This document shows, piece after piece, positions 35,684 through 44,758 of a stretch of 64,000 nucleotides of DNA. The stretch lies in NCBI GenBank assembly GCA_948471095.1, contig CAOKRG010000003.1, forward strand, positions 22,947 to 86,946, given 5' to 3'. Position 1 is the first letter of the stretch. The number at the start of each line of letters is the position of its first letter. The notes below the pieces were generated by a model. It was not told the origin of the DNA, ran no database searches, and worked only from the letters and a program-made list of their open reading frames with translations. The DNA comes from an uncultured Oscillospiraceae bacterium (lineage in GTDB: Bacteria; Bacillota; Clostridia; Oscillospirales; Acutalibacteraceae). The position numbers and the translations under genes are program-made.

Positions 35684-36625
35684 TCAAAATTTGGACGCTA
35701 TGTACTTGTCGCTGTCCTCCGGCGAATAGACGAACTCGTCCAGATGCCCGCCCTCGAAAAAGTATTCCGGCGGCGCGGGGCGCTGGGGCTCGCTGTCAAA
35801 GGTCTCGATGATGATCAGCTTGATCTTCATCCGGGAGGGCAGAATGCTCTTGATGAACACGCTGGCCTGTTGGCCGGGGTAGATGTGCTCCTTCAGCTCC
35901 GCCAGGCCGGCCAGGTTGGGGGCCAGCTCCACAAAGACCCCATAGCTCTCAATGCTGCGGACCACGCCCCCCACGGTCTCGCCCGCCCGGAAGCGGGCGG
36001 CGTTTTCCTGCCAGGTGCCCAGCAGCTCCTTGTGGCTCAGGGTGACGCGCCCGCCCTCCTTGCTCTTCACCACGGCGCGGATGTCCATGCCCGGCTGGAA
36101 GCGCTCTCTGGGGTGCTCGATGCGGGAGACGGAGATGGCGTCGATGGGCAGCAGGGAGGCAATGCCGCAGCCGATGTCGGCGAACACGCCAAAGGGCTCC
36201 AGGTGGGTAACTCTGGCGTCGATCACATCGCCGGGGGAAAGGGCTTCCAGATACTCCCTGGCGCAGGCCTCCTGCGCGGCACGGCGGGAGAGCAGGGCGG
36301 TAGGCTTACCGTCGGCGTCCCGGAAAAAGTCCTGGACCAAGAAGCACACCGGGCGGTTGACCCGAGACAATATGGCGATGTCCCGCACCGTGCCCTCCCG
36401 TATGCCCAAGGCCCCCTCTTCCCGGGGGATCATGCCCCGCATACAGGGAAGGTCCACCCAGAGGTTGTGGGCGCCGTCGCACATGGCGGCGCGGGCTTCC
36501 AGAATGCGGCCCTCGCGCATGGCCTCGGACAAAGCGGGCGGAGATTGGAGGGCGGCGGCGTTTTCGGGGGAGGCCAGCAGCCGGCCTTCAGGGTAAAACT
36601 GCATTTTCCACACTTCCTTTTCCAT
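35684..36625 (-). CDS. S1 RNA-binding domain protein
   Basis: A 313-residue protein with two clear S1 repeats: about residues 130-200 (GDVIDARVTHLEPFGVFADIG, then VVKSKEGGRVTLSHKEL) and 212-275 (GETVGGVVRSIESYGVFVELAPN). A divergent one may precede them at about 35-95. Such stand-alone S1 proteins are common in Clostridia and are thought to bind RNA or the ribosome. An acidic tail follows. The ATG at 36625 is probable, with MQFYPEG at 36604 as an alternative. Its leader is unusually long if the transcript starts upstream of the 36779 hairpin. Confidence 0.8.
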   Translation of the reverse strand: MEKEVWKMQFYPEGRLLASPENAAALQSPPALSEAMREGRILEARAAMCDGAHNLWVDLPCMRGMIPREEGALGIREGTVRDIAILSRVNRPVCFLVQDFFRDADGKPTALLSRRAAQEACAREYLEALSPGDVIDARVTHLEPFGVFADIGCGIASLLPIDAISVSRIEHPRERFQPGMDIRAVVKSKEGGRVTLSHKELLGTWQENAARFRAGETVGGVVRSIESYGVFVELAPNLAGLAELKEHIYPGQQASVFIKSILPSRMKIKLIIIETFDSEPQRPAPPEYFFEGGHLDEFVYSPEDSDKYIASKF

Positions 36626-36778
36626 TTGGTTCAGTTCCCCGGGTTTTCACAAGGAATTATATGTGGAACTCCCCAAAAACATGCCCCGGCGGCAGGTGGA
36701 AAAGTCCCGAGCGGCGCGTCCATAGAGCGGAAAAACTGGTCAGATGGCGGGCAGCCATATCGTCTATCTAAAAATTGC

Positions 36779-36808
36779 GAAAAAACTCCCCAGCCAGGGA
36801 GTTTTTTC
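36779..36808. terminator. Isolated bidirectional terminator-like hairpin
   Basis: AAAAAACTCCC-cagcca-GGGAGTTTTTT in the gap 36626-37044. It belongs to no adjacent gene end, being about 155 bp upstream of one gene start and 240 bp past another gene stop. It may end the 37045 transcript or act in the S1 gene leader. The remainder of the gap shows nothing else I recognise. Confidence 0.7.
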
Positions 36809-37044
36809 GTTTCCAACAAGGTTCAGTCTTATGGGCGCGGGCGAAGGAATCGCGCAACGCCATTCGCCGCGCTGACAGCGCCGCCGCAGCGTCAAATTAT
36901 GCCAAACTGGCACAAGCCGGCCGCTAAGGCCGCGCCCTTCATCCGGCCAAGCTTCCAAAAGTCCTGGAAGATTCGATAGGAAACGCGCTTGAAAATCGGT
37001 CATGGCCGGTTTTCAAACCGTGTTGCCGATAAAGCCGCCGGAGG

Positions 37045-37881
37045 CTACAAATTCACCCACTGCCCAGGCTGGCCGGAGGCCTTCAGCACGGCCTCCCGCA
37101 CGGCGATGACCGCGATGGTGTCCCGATGGGGCACCTGGGGCTCGGCTCCCAGGAAGAACCGGGCCATCTCCTCCATGAACCGGTGGAAGTAGTCGGAGAC
37201 GATCTCAACGCGCTGGGTGGTCTCGTCCTTCTTGTCCAATGTCATGGCAAAGGGGCAGTCCCAGCCGTGGTGGGAGAAGTGGGCCAGCCGCCCGTCCGCG
37301 AATTCCAGCACGGCGGCGGGCAGGGCGGCGGAGCCGGTGAACATCACCCGCCGGACCTCCGGGCCCATCAAGGCCAGAATGGGCTCGATCTGATGGATGG
37401 CGTAGTTGCCCAAGGGCCCGGGGCCCACGCTGGCAAGCCCGGCGACCTGGACCCGGTCCACCGGCGCCAGCTCACCGGCAAAGCGCAGGGCGGAGGCGGA
37501 GAAGCAGGGCGTGCCGTGGTCCTCGGCTAGGGCAAAGAGCGCCTGGGCTTCCTGGCGGGAGTTGGAGAAGGTCTTGTCCACATAGACCCGCTTTCCGCTT
37601 TTGAGGGGAAGCTGGCAGAGCTCCCCGTGCATCTCCGGGTTGTCCGGGGAGAGGACGTTCAGGCAGTCGCTTTTCTCCACGAGCTCCTCTATGCTTTCCA
37701 CCAGCTCCACGCCGTACTTCTCGCACCATTGGGCGCTGGTCATGCCGGTGAGGGGGGAGGCGATTTTGCCGTAGGCGTACTTCACCTGCAGCTCCCCGCC
37801 GGAGGCCTCCTTGAGCCACTGGGGATAGTGGTTGGCGTGGAACTCGTCCAGGTAGTAGTCAATGAACCCAACTGTTTTCAT
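37045..37881 (-). CDS. Gfo/Idh/MocA-like oxidoreductase
   Basis: A 278-residue protein related to the Gfo/Idh/MocA family but divergent. The N-terminus MKTVGFIDYYLDEFHANHYP lacks the usual GxGxxG loop, while YVDKTFSNSRQEAQALFALAE sits where the EKP motif would be (lysine retained as VDKTF). A C-terminal domain with SHHGWDCPF follows. It lies 138 bp after the solute-binding protein gene of a sugar ABC transporter, suggesting processing of the imported sugar. NAD(P) binding may be altered. Confidence 0.72.
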   Translation of the reverse strand: MKTVGFIDYYLDEFHANHYPQWLKEASGGELQVKYAYGKIASPLTGMTSAQWCEKYGVELVESIEELVEKSDCLNVLSPDNPEMHGELCQLPLKSGKRVYVDKTFSNSRQEAQALFALAEDHGTPCFSASALRFAGELAPVDRVQVAGLASVGPGPLGNYAIHQIEPILALMGPEVRRVMFTGSAALPAAVLEFADGRLAHFSHHGWDCPFAMTLDKKDETTQRVEIVSDYFHRFMEEMARFFLGAEPQVPHRDTIAVIAVREAVLKASGQPGQWVNL

Positions 37882-37963
37882 AAAAAAGCGTCCTTTCTGT
37901 TTGGATATCGCCGGCGCGCCGCAGATGGGAAACGCGCCTGGAAGGAACCTGGGAGGAAAGAAG

Positions 37964-37992
37964 AGCGCGGGCCAAGGGCCCGCGCCTTTCCT
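37964..37992. terminator. Hairpin between solute-binding protein and oxidoreductase genes
   Basis: GCGCGGGCC-aag-GGCCCGCGC perfect stem with T/C-rich flank. It may attenuate read-through or stabilise the solute-binding protein mRNA. Confidence 0.6.
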
Positions 37993-38019
37993 TGCCTAAA
38001 AGTGGGACAGGCCGCGCTC

Positions 38020-39675
38020 TTACTTGGCGTTGCCTTTGGCGATCTCCATCACATCGGGATTCGCCTCCAGATAAGCCTGGAACTGGGTGCGGTACTCTTC
38101 CAGATATTTATCCAGGCCCGCTGCCTTCAGCTTATCAATGGCGCTGCCGATGTTCTCCTCATAGGGGACCATGCCAATCTTGATGGGGTAGATGGAGGCG
38201 ATGATCTCGGTCTGCAGGTTGGTGAGCTCGCTGGTCACGTTGGAAGCGTCGAACAAAAACCCGGCAATGGGGGAGACCACATAGTTCTCAGACTTGTAGT
38301 TCTGGTAGCTCAGATATTCCTCGGTGGCGGTGGCGGAATCGTACCGCATGTAGGGCATGTAGCCGGTCATCCAGGTGTCCATATAATACAGGGCGCCGCC
38401 GGTGCTCTCGTCCTTCATGGAATCGTCGCGGGACAGCAGGCCCTCGCCCTCGTCCTTAAAGTAAACGCCCTCCTGCCCATAGTGGAACAGGTCGTGGTTC
38501 TCCTGGCTGGCATAGAGCCAATCCAGGAACTTCAGGCCGGACTCGGGGTTCTCCGCCGTGGCGGAGATCGCGTTCAGGTTCTGCACGAAGGTGCAGATAA
38601 CGTCGGGCTTTTCGGGGCACATGGTAAACCAGCCGGCGGTCACGTCCTTGAGGTCGGTATTCTGCATGATCACCTCGGACTGGGAGGGATCGAAGGTCTG
38701 GGAGGGCAGGAACGCGCCCAGCTTGGCCTGGTCGCCCTTTACGGTGGAGTCCAGGTTCAGGATGTCGGGGTTGATGAGGCCGTCCTGGTACATCTTGCGG
38801 TAGACCTCGCAATCCTTCTTGAACTCTTCGCTCTCATAGAAGGAATCGATGGTGCCGTCCTGGCGGGCGATGATCAGGCCCAGGCTGTTCTCCACGTAGA
38901 AGGGATAGGTATCATACGTCCTGTGAAGCCAGTGGGCGGTATCCTGGTTCTGATGGTACCAGTTGTAGGCCTTAAGGCCGGTTTCCTCCAGGATGTAGTC
39001 CTGGGACTTCTTCATCAGGTCCAGCACGTTGTCAACGCTGTCGGAGGGGAACTCCTCGTAGCCCACCTTCTTCATCACGTCCGTGCGCACGGTGATGTAG
39101 GACATAAGGTTGTCGAAGCTGTGCCAGGAGCAGGGAACCGCGTAGTGGTCGCCGTTGTACACAGCGCCCAGCCACTCGTTTTCGGTGAAGCGCCCCACCA
39201 GGTCCGGGTATTTATCCAGATAGGAGTCCAGGGGGATAATGGCGTCCATGCCCGCGATGGCGGAAATGTTCTTGATATCCTGCATGACGTGGAGCAGCTC
39301 AAACTCCTCGCCGGTGGTGAGCATCAGGTTCAGCTTCTCGGCGTAGGAGTCCCAGGGGATCCGCTGCACGCTGACCTCGATGTTCAGGCCGTCGGCCTTC
39401 AGCTTCTCATTCACCGCCGCCATGCCCTTCTCGTGGTCGGGAGAAAAGGTGCCGGGCTGCACGATGCGCATGGGATGGACCTCCCCATCGTCATCGCCGC
39501 CGGCGTTGGCCTCGGAGCTTTCGGGGGCGGACTCGGAGCTTTCGCCGCCCTGGGAGGCGGAGCTCTCCGGAGCGGAGCTGCTGGAACCGCCGCCGTCATT
39601 GCCGCAGGCCGCGAACAGGCTGGCAAACAAGGCCAGAACCAGCAGCAGCGCCGCGATCTTCTTCAGGTTCTTCAT
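38020..39675 (-). CDS. Sugar ABC transporter solute-binding lipoprotein (LplA-type, DUF3502)
   Basis: A 551-residue lipoprotein with lipobox LFAAC (cysteine about residue 24), a Gly/Ser/Glu-rich linker and a type-1 extracellular solute-binding fold. The C-terminal section (GMVPYEENIGSAIDKLKAAGLDKYLEEYRTQ) is the DUF3502-like end typical of LplA proteins that capture complex carbohydrates. The ATG at 39675 follows AAGGAG; an in-frame ATG at 39693 lies before that site. It follows the two permease genes in one operon. The imported sugar is unknown. Confidence 0.9.
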   Translation of the reverse strand: MKNLKKIAALLLVLALFASLFAACGNDGGGSSSSAPESSASQGGESSESAPESSEANAGGDDDGEVHPMRIVQPGTFSPDHEKGMAAVNEKLKADGLNIEVSVQRIPWDSYAEKLNLMLTTGEEFELLHVMQDIKNISAIAGMDAIIPLDSYLDKYPDLVGRFTENEWLGAVYNGDHYAVPCSWHSFDNLMSYITVRTDVMKKVGYEEFPSDSVDNVLDLMKKSQDYILEETGLKAYNWYHQNQDTAHWLHRTYDTYPFYVENSLGLIIARQDGTIDSFYESEEFKKDCEVYRKMYQDGLINPDILNLDSTVKGDQAKLGAFLPSQTFDPSQSEVIMQNTDLKDVTAGWFTMCPEKPDVICTFVQNLNAISATAENPESGLKFLDWLYASQENHDLFHYGQEGVYFKDEGEGLLSRDDSMKDESTGGALYYMDTWMTGYMPYMRYDSATATEEYLSYQNYKSENYVVSPIAGFLFDASNVTSELTNLQTEIIASIYPIKIGMVPYEENIGSAIDKLKAAGLDKYLEEYRTQFQAYLEANPDVMEIAKGNAK

Positions 39676-39748
39676 TACTTTCGTCTCCTTCATATAGAGT
39701 TTTATTGTTTCAACAGGCCAAGCCTGGTAAAACCATGCAGATGAGGCG

Positions 39749-40669
39749 TTAACCCTTTACCGCGCCGATGACCATGCCCTTGATAAAGTACTTCTGCAGG
39801 AAGGGGTACAGGAGGATGATGGGCCCCATGGTGACCACGGAGGTGGCCATCTTAAAGCTCTCCTTGGGCGGGGCGCTGGTAACCTGCGCGCCGGTCGAAA
39901 CCTTGGACAGAGCCGTAATCTCCGACTGGATTTTAAACAGGAGCATTTGCAGGGAGTAGTAGTTCTGGTCGTTAATGAGCATAACGGAGTTGAAATAGTT
40001 GTTCCAGTACCCGATGGCGTAGAACAGGGCGATGGTGGCCAGCACCGGGGTGCACAGGGGCAGGTAGATGGTAAAGGCGATGCGCACCTCCCCCGCGCCG
40101 TCGATGCGGGCCGATTCGTTGAGGGCGTCTGGAATTTCCCGCACGAAATTGCGCACCAGGAACATGTTGAAGGGGGAGAACATCAGCGAGGGCACAATGA
40201 GGGCCCAAATGTTGTCGAAACAGCCGATCATTTTGGAGATCATGTACCAGGGCACCAGGCCTGCGGAAAACACCATGGTGATGTAAAAGTACAGCGAGAG
40301 CCCGTTGCGGTAGCGGCACTGCTTGTTGGCCAGGGTATAGCCGGCTCCAAAGGAGATAAGGGTGGCCGCCAAAGTGCCTACCACCGTGGCGATGGTGGTC
40401 ACCTGATACGCCTTGGGCACGGAGGACTTGGAGGAAAACAGCATCTTATAGGCCGAAATAGACCACTCGGCGGGGAGGAAGGAATAGCCGTTGATGGTGA
40501 TGGACTTTTCCTCGGTAAAGGACACGATAATGACAAGAAGGAAGGGAACCAGGCAGAGCAGGGCGAACAGGACCACGAAGAAATAGATGAGGAACTGGGC
40601 CAGCTTGTCGCCCCCGCTGGTTTGTATTTTATTTCGGGCGGGCCTGGCCCCGGCTGGATTGGCAGACAT
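39749..40669 (-). CDS. Sugar ABC transporter permease (LplC/YtcP-type)
   Basis: A 306-residue inner-membrane permease with about six helices, the first near residue 25-50. The EAA loop reads NESARIDGAGEVRIAFTIYLPL, placing it in the MalG-like CUT1 class, and the IKGMVIGAVKG C-terminus is typical of LplC/YtcP. It pairs with the permease at 40774 and the binding protein at 38020. No ATPase gene is present locally; CUT1 systems of this kind often share an MsmX-like ATPase encoded elsewhere. Confidence 0.92.
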   Translation of the reverse strand: MSANPAGARPARNKIQTSGGDKLAQFLIYFFVVLFALLCLVPFLLVIIVSFTEEKSITINGYSFLPAEWSISAYKMLFSSKSSVPKAYQVTTIATVVGTLAATLISFGAGYTLANKQCRYRNGLSLYFYITMVFSAGLVPWYMISKMIGCFDNIWALIVPSLMFSPFNMFLVRNFVREIPDALNESARIDGAGEVRIAFTIYLPLCTPVLATIALFYAIGYWNNYFNSVMLINDQNYYSLQMLLFKIQSEITALSKVSTGAQVTSAPPKESFKMATSVVTMGPIILLYPFLQKYFIKGMVIGAVKG

Positions 40670-40773
40670 TGGGCAAAACTCCTTTTCACATTATTTTGGC
40701 CGGGAGCTCTAGAGCTCCTTGGCAGGAAAGCCCATGGGCTTTCCTGATGGAAGGATGAAGACGGGCCTTGCGC

Positions 40774-41718
40774 TTAGAAAAGCGCTCCGTCCGGGAAATG
40801 CCGGCGCACGATCCAGTTGGAGGTGAACACCAAGATAAAGCCCACAACGGACTGATACAGGCCCACGGCCATGGAAAGGCTGGGGTCACCAGTATTCTTG
40901 AAGGTGCGGTACACGTAGGTGTCGATGACCTCCGCGATGGGCATCAGGGAGCTGTTGTCCCGGATGATGGCGTACATCATGCCGAAGTCGCCGTAGAAGA
41001 TGCGGCCCACGGACATCAGGGTCAGAATGCAGATGGTGGGCATCAGCAGGGGAAGGGTGATGTAGCGGATGCGCTTCCAGCGGGTGGCGCCGTCGATGTA
41101 GGCGGCCTCGTAAAGGCCCTCGTCAATGCCGGTGATGGCGGCCAGGTAGACGATGGCGTTGTAGCCGGTGGTCTTCCAGATGTTCAAAATCAGCAAAATG
41201 GGGTACCAGTAGTTAGGATCCGCGTAGAAATTGATTTTTTCGCCGCCCATGCCGGTGATGATGTTGTTGATCAGCCCGTTGTCCGTGCCCAGAATGCCCT
41301 GAAGCATGTAGCTGACAATGACCCAGGAAATAAAATAGGGGAACAGCATGAAGGACTGGGAGGTTTTCAGCAGCCGCTTGGCGTGCACCTCGTTGAGGAC
41401 GATGGCCAGGGCCACGGCGCACACGGTGCCCACCGCCAGAAAGAGCACGTTGATTACCAGGGTGTTGCGGGTGATGGTCCAGGCCCAGCTGGACTTGAAG
41501 AAGTATTCAAAATTTTTCAACCCCACAAAAGGGCTGAAAATCCCGGTTTTGTAGTTGAACTTTTCAAAGGCAATGGCCATGTAGGGCAGAGACATGTAGG
41601 AAAAGACAAAGGTATAGATCATGGCCGGCAAAACCAAGATATATAAAAATTTGTTCCTCCACAGCTCCTTGAAGGGATTCACATGCTTACGCGGCGCAGC
41701 CGCCGTTGGCTTCCTCAT
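40774..41718 (-). CDS. Sugar ABC transporter permease (LplB-type)
   Basis: A 314-residue MalF-like permease with about six helices and EAA loop YEAAYIDGATRWKRIRYITLPLL. The start ATG at 41718 follows AGAGG; the frame also offers 41730. LplB proteins typically start with a short basic N-terminus before WRNKFLYILVLPAMIYTFVF, as here. It is the first gene of the transporter operon and is divergent from the AraC-type regulator at 42078. Confidence 0.92.
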   Translation of the reverse strand: MRKPTAAAPRKHVNPFKELWRNKFLYILVLPAMIYTFVFSYMSLPYMAIAFEKFNYKTGIFSPFVGLKNFEYFFKSSWAWTITRNTLVINVLFLAVGTVCAVALAIVLNEVHAKRLLKTSQSFMLFPYFISWVIVSYMLQGILGTDNGLINNIITGMGGEKINFYADPNYWYPILLILNIWKTTGYNAIVYLAAITGIDEGLYEAAYIDGATRWKRIRYITLPLLMPTICILTLMSVGRIFYGDFGMMYAIIRDNSSLMPIAEVIDTYVYRTFKNTGDPSLSMAVGLYQSVVGFILVFTSNWIVRRHFPDGALF

Positions 41719-41804
41719 AGATCCTCTCATCCTTTCTTCCTAAGTAAAAAAGCGTCCAAATGCAGCCGTGCGGTTTGGACCGCGCTTTCTTTCTGACATA
41801 ATCT

Positions 41805-41834
41805 TTTATAACATGAGAGACAGACTGGTGTAAA
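41805..41834 (-). promoter_or_regulatory. Promoter of the sugar transporter operon
   Basis: On the minus strand TTTACA (41829-41834) and TATAAA (41805-41810) with an 18-bp spacer. The leader includes a small GCGGTCC/GGACCGC hairpin. Confidence 0.55.
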
Positions 41835-42000
41835 GTTTTAATATTCGCTTTTTCTCTAATTATTTGCATCCTCATACACATTCTATGGATTTTTCCGACT
41901 CAGTTCTGAGAGAAAAACTCCATTTATTACGTTTGCGGGAAGTTTGCACTGCAAATTTCGATCCCCATGCCCAAAAATTGAGCCCGTCCCCGGCGCGGGC

Positions 42001-42028
42001 TTGACTTTTCTCAGAATACTGTTATACT
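42001..42028 (+). promoter_or_regulatory. Promoter of the AraC-type regulator
   Basis: TTGACT at 42001-42006 and TATACT at 42023-42028 with a 16-bp spacer, 49 bp before the ATG. Confidence 0.6.
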
Positions 42029-42077
42029 TATTTATAATATTGTGATTGCCACGCGGCCCCGGCCGGGAGAGGACGCC

Positions 42078-44399
42078 ATGAAAGGAATGCTTGAAAGCAA
42101 GGGGAAACTCAGCACCACATATCTTTGGTCCATCTTTGTGGTGGTTATTATCATAGACTTTCTGATTACGGTAGCGCTGTTTTCCATCTATTGCGCGGCC
42201 CAGATTTCTACCGCGGCGAAGAACTCCGTCAGCCAGCTGGAACAGGTCCGCACCTCCACAGACATTCTTTTTGAATCCATGGAGGCGGTGGTCAATCAAT
42301 TGGCCAACGATGCGGACACCGCTACCTTCTTGCTGGGCTCCTCCACCAACCGGCTGCGGGAGGCGGCGGTGGGCCTAAAAATCCGCACCCTCTGCACCGC
42401 CAACCCCTATCTCCGCTATATTACATTATATAATAACACCAGCAAGCGCTTTGTCTCCAGCGGCTATGCGGGGGACGATGTGAAGCTGAACGCCCAGGAG
42501 TTTTACGACCGGCTGGACGGCCAGCCCTATGTCTGCTACTTCCGGCCCATTGGCGACGCCTACAATGTGCAGCCCAACAAAAAGGCGATGGCCTACACCT
42601 TTGTGTTCCCCGTCCGGCTCAAGCCCAATTCCCCCACCGCGGACCTGGTAATCATAGACGTGAACGACAGCTACTTCAACAACGCCCTGGCCCCCATCCG
42701 CATGGAGGAGCAGGAGCAGCGGGTGCTGCTGCAGGGCTCCCAAAAGGAGTTCATTGCGGAGATGTCCGCTGCGCCTTCCCAGAGGCTGTTTTCCGTGGCC
42801 GCGGGCAGCCAGGAGGCGGACTTCCCCGGAACCGCGTCCGGGGAAAGCTCCGGCTCGTTTCCCTACCGCACGCCGGGGCAGTACTGGTTTGCCACCTATG
42901 TCCGCAGCGAGAAGGTGGGGTGGACCTTTTACAACTTCGTTCCCTATCAGGTGGTGCTGGGCGGGCTGGTGACGCCGGCCCTCCTGACCGTGACCATGAC
43001 CCTGCTGACCTTGGCGTTCGGCTACATGCTCTCCCGCCGCCTCAGCGCCCACCTGTATCAGCCCATCAAGGCCCTGTACGAGAACTATGTGGACGGCGCC
43101 GGCGGAAAGAAGGGAAACGAGCTGGAGCTGCTGAGCCAGGCCTTTTCCGAGATGTATTCCAAAGCCGATGAGCTGGAGAGCGGCCTGATCGCCTCCTTCC
43201 ACGAGTCCAAGAACTTTTACCTGCGGGCCCTGCTCTCCGGCGAGCGGGAGCGGGTGCGGGCCTCCCTGCCCGCCTACCGGCGGCTGGGCATTGACTTGGA
43301 ATCCCCCTATTACGGGGTGGTCTCCATGGAGTGCGTGCTCCAGGAGGCGGGCGGCCAGGAGGCAGGCCAGAAGGAGAATCTGTTCATTCCCTATTATGCC
43401 CTGGAAAACATCACCCGGGAGCTGATGAATCCGGCCGGGGGCGTGGAGTTTCTGCGCACGGGGGAAAACCACTTTGCCGTACTTCTGTATTTAAAGGAGC
43501 CCCAGCTCAGCCCCGCCCTGCGCCAGGGGCTGGATACCATCGCGGCTCTGATGCCCCGGGAGTTCCACATCGACGCCAGCATCTGCGTGGGGCAGGTGGT
43601 GGATTCCTGGACGGACGTGAACCTGGTGTACGAACAGGAGAAAATCGCCCTAAACTCCCGCACGGCCAGCCACTACGGCCAGGTGTTCGACGCCTGGGAC
43701 GCCCCGGAGGCCATGAGCAGCGACCTGTACTACAGCGGCCTGCATACCCGGCTGGCGGAACATGTGCGCGCCGGGGACAAGGAGGCCTGCGCCCGGGAGT
43801 TCGACCAGGCCCTGGCGGCGATGAAGGAAATCAGCTTCAAGTCCGCCCGAACCTATTTCCGCCACGCCCTCATGTCGGTGCTGGACGGCTTTTTCGCCGC
43901 CCTGGAGCGGGACAACGAGTTTTTCACCAAAATGATGGAGCGGCTGGAAAGCCTGGACCGCTGCGAAAATGTGCGCGCCCTGCGCTCGGTCTTTTTGGAG
44001 CTGCTCTCCTCTCTCAGCTACCGCCTCTCCGTGGACCGCAAGAACAGCAACCAGGACGCGGCCCGGCGGGCCAAGGAGTACATAGACCAGCATTACGCGG
44101 ACCCGGACCTGTCCCTGCGCATGCTGGCGGAGCAGGTAAAGCTGTCCCCCGCCTATTTGGGCAAGGTGTTTACCGCGGTAACGGCCTACACCTTTAACGA
44201 TTATGTGAACCGCATCCGCCTGGAAAAGGCGGCGGAGCTGCTGCGGGAGACCCGTATGCCGGTGAGCAAGGTCAGCGAGAGCGTGGGCGTGCTGAACACC
44301 AATTATTTCTACGCCCTCTTTAAAAAGCGGTACGGGGTTACGCCCTCCGCGTACCGAAAAGGCGGGCCGGCGGAAGGGGAGGCCCAGAGCCGGGAATGA
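42078..44399 (+). CDS. Membrane-bound AraC-family transcriptional regulator
   Basis: A 773-residue one-component regulator. A transmembrane helix (about 14-36) precedes an extracytoplasmic Cache-like sensor of about 260 residues and a second helix near residue 305, followed by a HAMP-like segment. The middle cytoplasmic region is helical. The C-terminal 100 residues form an AraC double helix-turn-helix (AKEYIDQHYADPDLSLRML and VGVLNTNYFYALFKKRYGVTPSAYR). It resembles YesN/LplR-linked regulators adjacent to Lpl transporters and probably activates the divergent operon in response to sugar outside. Confidence 0.88.
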   Translation: MKGMLESKGKLSTTYLWSIFVVVIIIDFLITVALFSIYCAAQISTAAKNSVSQLEQVRTSTDILFESMEAVVNQLANDADTATFLLGSSTNRLREAAVGLKIRTLCTANPYLRYITLYNNTSKRFVSSGYAGDDVKLNAQEFYDRLDGQPYVCYFRPIGDAYNVQPNKKAMAYTFVFPVRLKPNSPTADLVIIDVNDSYFNNALAPIRMEEQEQRVLLQGSQKEFIAEMSAAPSQRLFSVAAGSQEADFPGTASGESSGSFPYRTPGQYWFATYVRSEKVGWTFYNFVPYQVVLGGLVTPALLTVTMTLLTLAFGYMLSRRLSAHLYQPIKALYENYVDGAGGKKGNELELLSQAFSEMYSKADELESGLIASFHESKNFYLRALLSGERERVRASLPAYRRLGIDLESPYYGVVSMECVLQEAGGQEAGQKENLFIPYYALENITRELMNPAGGVEFLRTGENHFAVLLYLKEPQLSPALRQGLDTIAALMPREFHIDASICVGQVVDSWTDVNLVYEQEKIALNSRTASHYGQVFDAWDAPEAMSSDLYYSGLHTRLAEHVRAGDKEACAREFDQALAAMKEISFKSARTYFRHALMSVLDGFFAALERDNEFFTKMMERLESLDRCENVRALRSVFLELLSSLSYRLSVDRKNSNQDAARRAKEYIDQHYADPDLSLRMLAEQVKLSPAYLGKVFTAVTAYTFNDYVNRIRLEKAAELLRETRMPVSKVSESVGVLNTNYFYALFKKRYGVTPSAYRKGGPAEGEAQSRE

Positions 44400-44499
44400 G
44401 CAGGGGGGCGAACTGGTAGATAAAGGAGAGGATGTCCTGTGCGTAGCACGCATCCGGATTTGTGCCGTCATATCTCCCATAGGAATGCATTTTATAAGA

Positions 44500-44690
44500 A
44501 GCTGTATTCATTATTACTCACCCAATAAATAATTGGGATGCTTGGGTCGGGACTACGTCCCGAAGGGGGCCTACGGCCCTTTTGAAGGAATGTTTTGGCC
44601 TCCGGCGGCTTAAGGCTCTGCCTTAAGAATCCGCAAGGGGCCTAACGCCCCTTGACCGCGTATATTGCTTGCCATTAGCTGAGTGGTATC
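44500..44690. repeat. Mosaic intergenic repeat, inverted copy of family B
   Basis: Relative to 34309-34552 this copy is inverted. It begins CTGTATTCATTATTACTCA, contains the GGGACTACGTCCC and GGGCCTACGGCCC palindromes (about 44548-44580) and ends GCTAATGGC...CCACTCAG complement near 44670-44690. It lacks the 20-bp core module, replaced by TTAAGGCTCTGCCTTAA and AAGGGGC...GCCCCTT palindromes. Confidence 0.65.
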
Positions 44691-44704
44691 TCTTCGACAA
44701 CGCA

Positions 44705-44743
44705 GCAAGGCCGTACTGCCCAGCGCAGTGCGGCCTTGCTTTT
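44705..44743. terminator. Terminator near the CyuA-like gene end
   Basis: GCAAGGCCGtACTG...CAGTgCGGCCTTGC long stem followed by TTTT. Confidence 0.7.
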
Positions 44744-44758
44744 ATGGAACCGAAGGGC

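Noticed and set aside
37627-39744. 705-codon plus-strand frame opposite the solute-binding protein gene
   Set aside because: Same antisense artefact; no signal, domain or ribosome site.
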